Of a stretch of DNA of 64,000 bases, positions 8,908-16,961 are shown in pieces; position 1 is the first letter of the stretch, and each line of letters starts with the position of its first letter. A model generated the notes under the pieces. It was not told where the DNA came from. It did not search any database and was given only the letters and a program-made list of their open reading frames with translations. The translations under genes were made by a program, and so were the position numbers. The stretch is from Psychroserpens luteolus. GTDB taxonomy: Bacteria; Bacteroidota; Bacteroidia; Flavobacteriales; Flavobacteriaceae. The DNA is taken from NCBI RefSeq assembly GCF_021032705.1, contig NZ_JAHVXI010000001.1, positions 620,001-684,000 of the forward strand. The letters run 5' to 3'.

Positions 8908-11900
8908 TTAAAAGTCAACGTTTAGACCAAATGTTACTGTTTTAAATATAGGTGTACCTGCTCTTTGAGAGCCATAAGCTCTTGGATTATTACCATCTAC
9001 ATGTTCTGGATTAAAACCATGATAATCATCAGCAGTGATATAAATCAAATTTTGAGCTGTAGCATAAAGTCTTAGACCTGTTAAACCTAATTTTGATGTT
9101 AAATCATCTGGTAAATTATACCCAAGGCTTACATTTCGCAGTGAAAAGTAGTCTGCACTTGCAATAACTTCACTTGTTAGCACTTTTTCTTGAATGAAAG
9201 ATTCATGTGGTACAAGACCATCAGCAACTGCTTGTGCTTCTCCACCACTCCTGGTTCTATTACCAAACCAATTATAGAAGTATTGATCACCTATATTATT
9301 TACTTGGGCTCCTAGGCTTCCTTGTACCATAAACGAGAAGTCAAAGGCTCCAATTCTAAAGTCATTAGTAAAACTATATATTAAATCTGGGTAAGGATCT
9401 CCTAAAATAGTTTTATCCTCTTCAGTAATTATACCATCACCATTTAAATCTCTTACTATAGTATCATCGGCTTGACCATTAATTCGATTCCAAGGATTGT
9501 CAACATAAGTTGTTCTGAAATCAGTATCATTATAAGCTTCGGTATCTACTACATAACCCCAGAAAGATGAAATAGGTTCACCTATTCGGTTAATCCATTG
9601 TGAGTTTCTACCATAAGTATCTTCTATTAGCGCATTATTTGAATCACCAAAACTTAGTAATTCATTTTGGTTTGTAGATGCAATAAGAGTTGAACTCCAA
9701 GAGAAATTCTCTCTTGAGATATTTTTAGTTCTTAACTCTAGTTCCCAACCTCTGTTTTGTACCTCGCCTAAATTCACAATACCACTTGTAAATCCTGTAA
9801 CATAAGACACAGGATTTTCTAATAATAACTCATCACTAGTTCTTTGGTAGTAATCCAACGATCCTGTTATTCTATTATTTAAAAATCCAAAATCTACTGC
9901 GGGATTAAATTCTTCTGAAGCCTCCCATTGTAACAAAGTATTTGCTATGTTAAGTGGTGAAACACCAGGAGTTATATTGCCTCCAGTAATAGCATTTGAA
10001 TTTTGTAACAATGCCAAATAAGGCCAAGCATTTACATTACCATCACCTACATTAAAATTCTCAGCACCTGTAAAACCATAACTAGCTCTAAACTTTAATA
10101 TGCTTATAATATCGCTATCTAATAAGAAATCTTCATTGTGTACATTCCAACCTATTGATGCGGCTGGGAAATTACCCCATTTTGAGTTGATTCCAAAAAC
10201 AGAACTACCATCACGTCTAAAAGAAGCATTGAATAAGTATTTATCCTTATAAGCATAATTAATTCTGGCAAAATAACCTACTTTCTTTCTGTTTTCATTC
10301 ACCTCTCCATAATTAGCTATTTGAGTAGCACCTTGTAAGTTTGGAAGCAAATCATTAGTATACCCGTTACCAATAACACCGCTATTTTCACTTTTTCTTT
10401 GCTGTACGGTCATCCCTAACAGTAAATTAATCTCATGATCATTATTAAATATTTTGTTATAGGAAATCGTATTATCTGAAATCACTCTTGAACGAAATCT
10501 ATTCTGTAAATCATATTGTGCTCTACTTGCTCCAGATGCATGATAATTTGTACCGTCCCATCTTGTTCTCTTTCTTTGTTCTAAAGTAATACCGAGAGAT
10601 GTTTTTGCTGTTAATCCGTCTAAAATTTCATAGCTTAAATATGTAGAACCAAATAACTTAGTATTAAACTCATAATGTTCTCTTTCAACATATTGTTGAT
10701 ATGGGTTTGAATCTCCCGAAGTACGAGGTCTTTCGTTGTTACCATCGTTGTCCAAATCCAAGTTTATTAAATGATTCTCTAAGAAGTAATCTCCTACACC
10801 TACGTCAGGATATGTATCTGTATTAATAAATTGTAGTGTCTCTTCGGTATGAAATATTGGCAACCATGGAGATTGACGTGTAGGATTATGTATTGATGTA
10901 GGTAATCTTCTTTGCTCAGTATAAGATGGCGTAGCTCTAACTCCAAACTTAAACCTATCGCCTAATTTAGAATCGACTTTTAGTGCTGCCGTATACAATT
11001 TGTAATCATCGGTTATTACAACACCTTCATCATGAAGGTATCTTAAGGATGTACTAAATTTAGTACTCTTTGATCCTCCACGCGCTGCAAAGGAATGACT
11101 TGTAATAGTACCACCGTTAAAAAAAACGTCTTGCCAATCTCTATCAATACCTGTGGTAGCAACTAATAATTGTGCATATAAGGTTTCTCCTGAAAGTGTC
11201 CCTGTTGCAGCCTGCTCTATTCTAGCCCAATCTGCTACACTTTTTCTATAATCATCACTTCCATGTGCATCTTTAAAGCCTAAGTAGGTTTGATAGCTAA
11301 ATCTTGTTTTTCCTTCCTGACCACTTTTTGTAGTAATAAGTATAACACCATTAGACCCTTCACTACCATAAATAGCAGCTGAGGCAGCATCTTTCAATAC
11401 TTCAAAAGACTCCACATCGTTCATATCAATGTTACCAAGAAAATCAGAATTAACAACGACACCATCAACTACAACTGCAGGACCTGAATCTGCTGTAATA
11501 GATCCAACACCTCTAATAGTAACGGTAGGTGCTCCACCTGCTTCTGCATTTGTTGACTGGATATTAACTCCAGATACCTGACCTATTAAGGCATCATCTA
11601 CCCTTGAAACAGGTATTTGGTCTAATTTTTCATTAGTCACCTTAGAAATCGCTCCTGTTAAATGACTCTTCTTTTGAGTACCATAACCAATAACTACAAC
11701 CTCATCAAGTTTATTTGCGTCTTCAACAAGCGAAATGGATACTGTTGTTTGATCTCCAACAATAATTGTTTTTGTCACGAAACCTAAATAAGAGAATTGA
11801 AGTACATCTCCTTTTGTCACTTGGATTTCAAATTTTCCATCAAAATCCGTTGAAGCCCCTCTTGTAGTTTTTAAAACTAAAATGTTTACACCTGGAATAG

Positions 11901-12015
11901 GTTGATTATCGACTTCAGAAACAACGCTACCCTTGAGTAGAAAACTGTCTTGGGCAAGCATTGTTACGCTGAATAGTAATAAAACTATTAGCAGCAGTTT
12001 GTTTTTTAAATTCAT
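8908..12015 (-). CDS. SusC/RagA-family TonB-dependent outer-membrane transporter
   Basis: A protein of 1035 residues with a signal peptide (about 1-21, ending LAQ). A carboxypeptidase-regulatory-like domain follows (VSEVDNQPIPGVNILV and FDGKFEIQV, about 28-100). Next is the TonB-box/plug region with VVVIGYGTQKK and the plug (about 105-230, including IRGVGSITADSGPAVVVDG). A long 22-strand-type barrel ends in an aromatic-rich FGLNVDF. It imports oligosaccharides across the outer membrane using TonB energy together with the SusD lid. It is the first gene of the main alginate operon. Its leader of about 200 nt carries the shared operator and a possible antisense RNA. Confidence 0.95.
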   Translation of the reverse strand: MNLKNKLLLIVLLLFSVTMLAQDSFLLKGSVVSEVDNQPIPGVNILVLKTTRGASTDFDGKFEIQVTKGDVLQFSYLGFVTKTIIVGDQTTVSISLVEDANKLDEVVVIGYGTQKKSHLTGAISKVTNEKLDQIPVSRVDDALIGQVSGVNIQSTNAEAGGAPTVTIRGVGSITADSGPAVVVDGVVVNSDFLGNIDMNDVESFEVLKDAASAAIYGSEGSNGVILITTKSGQEGKTRFSYQTYLGFKDAHGSDDYRKSVADWARIEQAATGTLSGETLYAQLLVATTGIDRDWQDVFFNGGTITSHSFAARGGSKSTKFSTSLRYLHDEGVVITDDYKLYTAALKVDSKLGDRFKFGVRATPSYTEQRRLPTSIHNPTRQSPWLPIFHTEETLQFINTDTYPDVGVGDYFLENHLINLDLDNDGNNERPRTSGDSNPYQQYVEREHYEFNTKLFGSTYLSYEILDGLTAKTSLGITLEQRKRTRWDGTNYHASGASRAQYDLQNRFRSRVISDNTISYNKIFNNDHEINLLLGMTVQQRKSENSGVIGNGYTNDLLPNLQGATQIANYGEVNENRKKVGYFARINYAYKDKYLFNASFRRDGSSVFGINSKWGNFPAASIGWNVHNEDFLLDSDIISILKFRASYGFTGAENFNVGDGNVNAWPYLALLQNSNAITGGNITPGVSPLNIANTLLQWEASEEFNPAVDFGFLNNRITGSLDYYQRTSDELLLENPVSYVTGFTSGIVNLGEVQNRGWELELRTKNISRENFSWSSTLIASTNQNELLSFGDSNNALIEDTYGRNSQWINRIGEPISSFWGYVVDTEAYNDTDFRTTYVDNPWNRINGQADDTIVRDLNGDGIITEEDKTILGDPYPDLIYSFTNDFRIGAFDFSFMVQGSLGAQVNNIGDQYFYNWFGNRTRSGGEAQAVADGLVPHESFIQEKVLTSEVIASADYFSLRNVSLGYNLPDDLTSKLGLTGLRLYATAQNLIYITADDYHGFNPEHVDGNNPRAYGSQRAGTPIFKTVTFGLNVDF

Positions 12016-12106
12016 AATTAATCTTTTTGAATTGAATTAGTTAGTAATTACAATTACTTGAAGTCAATGCATAGCAAATTAATATGTTTTCGTACCTTTG
12101 CTTATG

Positions 12107-12193
12107 TATTTACTTTTAAGTAATTACATCATTTTTTTACTTCGGTTTAAAGAAGTATTTTTTAAAAGGATAGGCCCACCCTGTCCTTTTTTT
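12107..12193 (+). ncRNA. Possible cis-antisense small RNA opposite the susC leader
   Basis: On the plus strand a perfect -7 box TACCTTTG lies at 12093-12100. About 65 nt further is an 11-bp stem (12164-12174 with 12180-12190, loop CCCAC, one G-T pair) followed by seven T at 12187-12193, a canonical intrinsic terminator. A smaller stem, TACTTC/GAAGTA, lies at 12138-12157. No plus-strand gene is nearby to need this terminator. The predicted RNA of about 90 nt would be antisense to the susC 5' leader, as in DonS-type PUL antisense RNAs of Bacteroides. No clear -33 TTG is seen, so this remains a proposal. Confidence 0.38.
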
Positions 12194-12206
12194 AGTTTAA
12201 AAAAAA

Positions 12207-12231
12207 TTGGTTTACCAGATTGGTTTACCAA
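12207..12231. promoter_or_regulatory. Double palindromic operator at the susC promoter
   Basis: Two TGGTTTACCA palindromes (12208-12217 and 12221-12230), 13 bp apart, overlap the TTTG end of the -7 box and cover the expected start point. The TGGTnnACCA form fits the operators of FadR-subfamily GntR proteins such as UxuR/ExuR. A 34-bp stretch (12203-12236) is identical to that at 15820-15853. The position implies repression, most likely by the GntR protein encoded at 3560-4261. Confidence 0.8.
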
Positions 12232-12258
12232 ATATATATAAATTTTTGTTAAATCCAA
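12229..12258 (-). promoter_or_regulatory. Bacteroidetes-type promoter of the susC operon
   Basis: On the minus strand TTG (12258-12256), 19 bp, then TATATTTG (12236-12229) match the sigma-ABfr consensus. Transcription would start near 12222, giving a leader of about 207 nt before the susC ATG at 12015. Confidence 0.75.
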
Positions 12259-12324
12259 CGATTTCGCAAAATATTATACCTAATACTCACAAATCGATAA
12301 AAAAACTAGTAAAAAATTAAATAT

Positions 12325-12672
12325 TTACTCCATGAAGTCTTCTCGAATAGGACTAAATACATCAATTAAGATACCTTCTTCAGTACAAATTGCACCATGT
12401 AATACATGTGGTGGGATATAAACCGTATCTCCTCCTTTTACGATTTTGGTTTCATCGCCTATAGAAAACTCAAAAGCGCCACTTTCTACGTAAGTCACTT
12501 GACTGTGATAATGTTCATGCTTGTAACCAATTCCTCCTTTATCGAAATGCACTTTTACCAACATAATTTTGTCATCATAGCCCATTATTTTACGCTTTAC
12601 ACCTTCACCTACAACTTCCCATTCTAGGTCTTTGTCTAAGATAAATTCTTTACTTGCTCCAAATGTTTTCAT
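12325..12672 (-). CDS. kdgF: KdgF-type cupin (unsaturated uronate ring-opening enzyme)
   Basis: A small single-domain cupin of 115 residues, the usual KdgF length. KdgF converts the 4,5-unsaturated monouronates made by alginate or pectin lyases into the linear ketouronate (DEH). The cupin motif HxHx3Q is at residues 52-58 (His52, His54, Gln58), followed by Gly65, and the second motif has PPHVLHG with His92. These would be the metal ligands. No signal peptide is present, so it acts in the cytoplasm. It is the last gene of the lyase transcription unit, 62 bp after the double lyase and next to the susC promoter region. Gln instead of Glu in motif 1 agrees with the KdgF group. Confidence 0.88.
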   Translation of the reverse strand: MKTFGASKEFILDKDLEWEVVGEGVKRKIMGYDDKIMLVKVHFDKGGIGYKHEHYHSQVTYVESGAFEFSIGDETKIVKGGDTVYIPPHVLHGAICTEEGILIDVFSPIREDFME

Positions 12673-12734
12673 ATCAAAATGTTCTTTGTTTTTTTATTAG
12701 TTATAAACTATGATTCTTGGTTGATTTATTCAAT

Positions 12735-14789
12735 TTATTTGGGAGGTGTCCCTGGACCTACCGTTGCTTTTCTAAACCACACTTCTGTGTAACAACCATT
12801 TTCATATTGCTTAGCGATATCGCCTCCATAGGTTTCTGCTCCTGCACACCATATCATATTTGTTTCAGGGGCTTTTCCATTGGTTTGATTATAAGCACCT
12901 TGTTTAAAATAATTTAACTCTCCGCTATAGGCAATGGCACGCTCGGTTCCGTCTTGTCCTATTGGTACAAAGAGATGTTTTACTTGTTCTGGTAAGTCTG
13001 ATTTATTGACATATTCGGACGAAATGAGATTTTTAGTAAATGTTTTTGTCTCATGATTTTCGCTTGTAAATGTGAGGTACATAATACCCTTATATACATT
13101 TACTTCGTAACTAAACGCTTCACCTAATTCTATGCCGTCTAGAGGTTCTTTAGGATAGTCTTCTTTACTTGTTCCAATCACCGACATATCATGTCCCCAA
13201 ACTGCGGTAGAAAAATCCCATCGTCCTGAATTATCTTCGCCAGCCGTATTAATTTCGTAATTCCAGAAAACAGAACCTTTCTTGTGGCCAGGGAATTTCT
13301 TATAAAATATTTTTAAAGGTTCATTCTCATGTCCCTCTCCACTGTGAATTTGACCGACCACTGTAGAATAAGAAGCTGCTACTCGCGCATCACCAGATAC
13401 AGAGACCTGCATAACCTTGCATGTACCTGTTAACTTACCGCCTTCTTCTGGTGTCCATTCTCTTTTTTCTTGCAGCTCTGATCTTGTATTACTAGAGTTT
13501 TTTGAAGTAACTCCAGAGTTTGGTGTTTTATAAACTACCCAACGTCTTGTCCCATCAATCACAGTATAGAAAAAATCTTTGTGCTCAAATTGAGTAAGGT
13601 CATCTACATTAGTTCCGTCACCCATCAATATTTTAAATTTATCCATAAAAGGAATGACCTCATGTGGGTAAATTGTTTTTTTACTTAAACCATCATTGGC
13701 CTCAAAATAACCTGAATTTGAAATAGCATCATCGCTAATTTCGATACTAGCTGATTTAAACCAAACTTCAGCATAATTCCCATCAGCATATTGCTTTTGG
13801 ATATCACCACCATGAGTTTCAGCACCAGAACACCATACGCCATTGACTTTAGGATCTTTTCCATTTGTTTGATTATAGGAACCCAGTTTAAAAAACAACC
13901 CTTCATCTGCATAGGCATTATTGCGTTCAATACCATCTTGACCTATAGGAGCGAACAAATTCTTGACTTGTTCTGGCATATCAGAACGCTTTGTATATTG
14001 AGAGGTCACAAGATTTTTAGTAAATGTTTTGGTTTTATGTCCTTCACTAGTAAATGTAAGATGCATAACACCATCCTTAATTTCTACCTCGTAAGTAAAC
14101 GCTTCACCTAAGGCGATTCCATCTTCAGGTTCTAATGGATAAGTATTTTCATTAGTTCCTACAACAGAAAAATCGTAGCCCCAAATTGGATAGGAATAAT
14201 CCCATCTTTTTGAATTATCATCACCCGCTGTATTAATTTCATAATTCCAGAATACAGATCCCTTAGTATGACCTGGGAATTTCTTGTAAAATATTTTTAA
14301 AGGCTCATTCTCATGTCCATCTGCACTATGAATCTGACCAACCACAACTGAGTAGGTTGCTGCAACACGAGCGTCTCCTGTATTAGCAACATTCATTACT
14401 TTTAGAGTAGCATTCATTTTAGCTTTGGTCATAGGTGACCACTTTTTTAATTGTGCTAATTCGGTTCTTGTATTGTTAGAAGTACCATGAGTATTGCCTG
14501 CATTGGGTGTTTTAAATACGACCCAATCTTCTTTGTCATCATGTGCAGTGTAAAAGAAGTCTTTATGCTCATAATTGACAGCCTGACCTACATTAGAACC
14601 ATCACCTAAAATTAAATTCCAATGTTGAAAAAATGGTATTATATCATTAGCGTTACTAACTTTCACTATACTTTCAGAATTGTTTGTACCATTTTGTTTT
14701 TTGCTTTCAGCACAACAATTAAATAGCAAAACGATGCTTATCATTAATGGATAAGAGATAAAAACTGATTTGAATATTTTAAAGCTCAT
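12735..14789 (-). CDS. Double-domain alginate-lyase-like lipoprotein (tandem Alginate_lyase2 domains)
   Basis: A protein of 684 residues made of two closely similar lyase domains, about residues 48-350 and 376-675, joined by a short linker. Each has the superfamily signatures: RTEL at 108-111 and RSEL at 436-439; QIH at 152-154 and 480-482; and YNQ at 305-307 and 633-635 within K(L/Q)G(S/A)YNQTNGK. Catalytic Arg, Gln, His and Tyr are thus kept in both copies. The N-terminus (LLFNCCAES) suggests lipidation near Cys25. The domains differ from the two PL7 neighbours (GQIH and FKLGSYNQ rather than MQIHG and YFKAGNY), so they could belong to PL18 or another PL7 subgroup. The duplication is visible also at DNA level. 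Confidence 0.85.
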   Translation of the reverse strand: MSFKIFKSVFISYPLMISIVLLFNCCAESKKQNGTNNSESIVKVSNANDIIPFFQHWNLILGDGSNVGQAVNYEHKDFFYTAHDDKEDWVVFKTPNAGNTHGTSNNTRTELAQLKKWSPMTKAKMNATLKVMNVANTGDARVAATYSVVVGQIHSADGHENEPLKIFYKKFPGHTKGSVFWNYEINTAGDDNSKRWDYSYPIWGYDFSVVGTNENTYPLEPEDGIALGEAFTYEVEIKDGVMHLTFTSEGHKTKTFTKNLVTSQYTKRSDMPEQVKNLFAPIGQDGIERNNAYADEGLFFKLGSYNQTNGKDPKVNGVWCSGAETHGGDIQKQYADGNYAEVWFKSASIEISDDAISNSGYFEANDGLSKKTIYPHEVIPFMDKFKILMGDGTNVDDLTQFEHKDFFYTVIDGTRRWVVYKTPNSGVTSKNSSNTRSELQEKREWTPEEGGKLTGTCKVMQVSVSGDARVAASYSTVVGQIHSGEGHENEPLKIFYKKFPGHKKGSVFWNYEINTAGEDNSGRWDFSTAVWGHDMSVIGTSKEDYPKEPLDGIELGEAFSYEVNVYKGIMYLTFTSENHETKTFTKNLISSEYVNKSDLPEQVKHLFVPIGQDGTERAIAYSGELNYFKQGAYNQTNGKAPETNMIWCAGAETYGGDIAKQYENGCYTEVWFRKATVGPGTPPK

Positions 14790-14856
14790 AGTGTTCGGTT
14801 TATAGCGTAATAACTTTACTAGGTTGTGTGTTTGAAACTACATCAATTAAATGTAT

Positions 14857-15801
14857 TTAATGAGTTATTGTTAAGTTGTAATACTTCACATAGGAAAAAG
14901 CATTTTCATCTGTTGATGTTAGATAATTGCCTGCTTTAAAATAATTCTCATATGGCCATTTATCAAGGCTTATATCTTGATAAACATAAGGCGTTTCATT
15001 ATTAAGTTGTATTTCTATTCTCGCATCTGTGGCAGAAATTCTAAAATCAAAAGCATCAAAACCTACATAACCTAAGTTCACCTTAATATCATACCATGTA
15101 TTATTAGATGTTTCAAGCAAATCATCACCATCTGTATCCTCATCAATAAGTGATTTTTTATGAGACCAGACATAACCATCTTTCCAATAGATTTTAATTA
15201 ATGGTGGACCGTTATTAGATGAAAAGCCATGGATATCCATATCTTCTTCTGAAATAATCCCATGAATTTGCATGACGATAACTTTATGATAATCATCACT
15301 AGATTGGTTATTTTGAGACACCTCAGAAACTTTAAGTCGTCCAATCATTTCTCCTCCTTCAAGTAATGTCCAATTTTCACGTGCATTATCTGGGTTTATA
15401 AGTTCTCTTAATTCTGTTCTAGAATATGAACTATTGGTAGTAGATACATCTGGATAGGTATAAAAAACAAGAGACGAATCGATGGTATCATCGTACATAA
15501 ATGGTTGAACCGGCTCTAGCGTTTGGTATCCAAAATTCATTAATTCATCAGGTTGATACTCGTCTGGACTTCCGTTATTATTTGCATCAATGGGAAGTGT
15601 GACCTTCCAATTAGAAAAATCGATATCTGCATAAGCAGGTGTTTCCTCTTCCTCTTCTTCCTCTTCTTCTTCATTTTCAAGAACCTCATCTAAAATATCA
15701 GTATCATTAGGTGTTTCGTTTCCACTTGAACACCCAACTATGACTAAAAGGAAAAGAAAAAAGACTAATCTAGAGCTATCTGTTTTTATTGTTAATCTCA
15801 T
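14857..15801 (-). CDS. PL7-family alginate lyase lipoprotein with polyglutamate linker
   Basis: An alginate lyase of family 7, 314 residues. The lipoprotein signal has lipobox VIVGC with Cys24, so it is probably anchored to the outer membrane. An acidic linker (about 36-53) contains ten glutamates in a row at 44-53. The catalytic jelly roll begins at DFSNWKVTLPI and carries RTELR at 128-132, MQIHG with Gln178 and His180, and YFKAGNY at 287-293, so all PL7 catalytic residues are present. It is the first gene of its unit. The ATG is only about 38 nt downstream of the predicted start site, and the double operator overlaps the promoter. It probably makes oligomers at the surface for SusC/D. Confidence 0.93.
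   Translation of the reverse strand: MRLTIKTDSSRLVFFLFLLVIVGCSSGNETPNDTDILDEVLENEEEEEEEEEETPAYADIDFSNWKVTLPIDANNNGSPDEYQPDELMNFGYQTLEPVQPFMYDDTIDSSLVFYTYPDVSTTNSSYSRTELRELINPDNARENWTLLEGGEMIGRLKVSEVSQNNQSSDDYHKVIVMQIHGIISEEDMDIHGFSSNNGPPLIKIYWKDGYVWSHKKSLIDEDTDGDDLLETSNNTWYDIKVNLGYVGFDAFDFRISATDARIEIQLNNETPYVYQDISLDKWPYENYFKAGNYLTSTDENAFSYVKYYNLTITH
15643..15672 (-). repeat. GAA/GAG codon microsatellite encoding ten glutamates
   Basis: Ten consecutive Glu codons, read on the plus strand as a CTT/CTC triplet tract, code for the linker between the lipidated cysteine and the lyase domain. Triplet slippage would change linker length without frameshift. Confidence 0.85.
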
Positions 15802-15823
15802 GGGTTATTCGTGAATTATAAAA

Positions 15824-15848
15824 TTGGTTTACCAGATTGGTTTACCAA
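15824..15848. promoter_or_regulatory. Double palindromic operator at the lyase-kdgF promoter
   Basis: Two TGGTTTACCA palindromes (15825-15834 and 15838-15847) are spaced exactly as at the susC promoter. The surrounding 34 bp (15820-15853) are identical to 12203-12236. It overlaps the TTTG end of the -7 box and spans the likely start point, consistent with repression by the cluster's GntR protein. Confidence 0.8.
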
Positions 15849-15876
15849 ATATAAATATATTTTTGAATTGAACAAA
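15846..15876 (-). promoter_or_regulatory. Bacteroidetes-type promoter of the lyase-kdgF unit
   Basis: On the minus strand TTTG (15876-15873), 19 bp, then TATATTTG (15853-15846) match the consensus as at the susC promoter. The start point is expected near 15839, leaving a short leader before the ATG at 15801. Confidence 0.75.
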
Positions 15877-16063
15877 CTTTGCACCCATAATTAACAGGTC
15901 TTGTCTTATGAATATGTTGATGCTTAATCTTATTCGCTACAGATACTAATGTTACAAATTCTGTAACTACCATCAAAACTTCCTGTTTTTGGGAACATAG
16001 ACCTCAAAAACGTGTATATTTATCTCCATATATCCAGTTGTGAGCACATTTAAAAAACTCTGT

Positions 16064-16477
16064 ATGAAAAAAATAACACTTCTGTTAACCTTACTAATTT
16101 TGCTCAATTGCAAATCTAAAAACGATTTCGAAGGACAATTTCTTTCTGTAATGGAAACGACTACTCTTGATGCTAATGGAAATACAGTTGAATTTAATAT
16201 TGGATTTACTGTGGAATTTGAACAAACAGAAAATCAAGACTGTTTGGTGGAATCAAAAGATGAACTAAACTCAACGCTAATCGAACCTATGATTAGAAAT
16301 GTAATTAGAGGTTACGTTGGTAAACTAGACAATGAAGGAATTGAAACAATAGACAAAGAAGACGTAAAAGCTGAAATTAATAACCAATTGTCCGAAGGAA
16401 ATATTTCATTGAATGCAAAAAGTTTTGTGGATTGTCCTTTGAAAATTTCCATGTTCACAATAACCAGACGGAACTAA
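16064..16477 (+). CDS. Small lipoprotein of unknown function
   Basis: A protein of 137 residues if started at the ATG at 16064. A GTG 24 bp upstream would add eight residues ahead of the signal peptide and is less likely. The signal MKKITLLLTLLILLNCKSK gives a lipobox with lipidation at LLNC. The mature part is acidic, rich in Glu and Asn, and has two later cysteines (QDCLVES and VDCPLK) that could pair. No known domain is recognised. It is divergent from the lyase unit, with about 190 bp between the predicted lyase promoter and this gene. It is followed directly by the left end of a repeat element also found after the next genes. Confidence 0.65.
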   Translation: MKKITLLLTLLILLNCKSKNDFEGQFLSVMETTTLDANGNTVEFNIGFTVEFEQTENQDCLVESKDELNSTLIEPMIRNVIRGYVGKLDNEGIETIDKEDVKAEINNQLSEGNISLNAKSFVDCPLKISMFTITRRN

Positions 16478-16482
16478 AAAAA

Positions 16483-16543
16483 CGTGCTACAACAATGCAA
16501 TAATTCATTGAGGTATTATACTTAACTAAAATAAAAATATTAT
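16483..16543 (+). repeat. Partial copy of a cassette-like inverted-repeat element
   Basis: CGTGCTACAACAA at 16483-16495, six bases after the lipoprotein stop, equals the left end of the element at 16816-16949. The rest of the element is missing or diverged before the next gene at 16544, so it is a remnant. Confidence 0.5.
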
Positions 16544-16738
16544 ATGAAAAAGCACTTTGCTTATTTAATTATTTCGATAGTTTTTGTGGTCACTTCAATA
16601 TTTCGATTTAATTATATCATTAATAATCAAGATTGTAGACACGGATGCATACCAATAATTGCAGTTTTTCTTTTTATAATTGGCATCATCCTGCTTTGCA
16701 AAGGAATCTATTCTTATTTTAAAAATAAACACGCATAA
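16544..16738 (+). CDS. Small two-helix membrane protein
   Basis: A protein of 64 residues with two hydrophobic segments (about 6-24 and 38-56) flanking a short loop with two cysteines (NNQDCRHGC), and a basic C-terminus (YFKNKHA). The topology suggests a hairpin in the inner membrane with the loop outside. No family is recognised. It lies between two repeat elements, like a cassette. Coding status rests on the clear hydrophobic pattern and the ATG start; it could be a short accessory gene without strong conservation. Confidence 0.5.
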   Translation: MKKHFAYLIISIVFVVTSIFRFNYIINNQDCRHGCIPIIAVFLFIIGIILLCKGIYSYFKNKHA

Positions 16739-16815
16739 AATATAATTTCAACCAATTTTATTAAACTCCTTGGATTGAACATTTAATGATTATATTAGTC
16801 TTAGATGAATAAAAA

Positions 16816-16949
16816 CGTGCTACAACAACGTGTATAGTTAATAGTGTTTAATGTTAGTTCGGTAAATTCAGTAGAATTTCCGCGCTCTTCATTCTTTTTG
16901 CTAACTTACTGTTTCAACACTACTAACCATACACAAACACGTTAGCCAC
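16816..16949 (+). repeat. Cassette-like element with about 32-bp imperfect inverted ends
   Basis: The left end GTGCTACAACAACGTGTAT and the segment after it (GTTAATAGTGTT) find an inverted partner at the right end, 16918-16949 (AACACTACTAACCATACAC, then AAACACGTTAGCCAC). About 70 bp of AT-rich sequence lies between. A diverged copy is at 17444-17574. Such elements follow small accessory genes and could fold into a long hairpin, serving as recombination site or transcription end. Confidence 0.7.
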
Positions 16950-16961
16950 AATTTATAAGAA

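Noticed and set aside
12164-12193. Terminator of kdgF or attenuator in the susC operon direction
   Set aside because: The T tract is on the plus strand only; on the minus strand the stem is followed by A residues, so termination in that direction is unlikely.
15951-15967. Inverted repeat GTTACA/TGTAAC as an operator for the divergent lipoprotein gene
   Set aside because: It is only 6 bp per arm, occurs once, and no regulator or promoter box can be tied to it.
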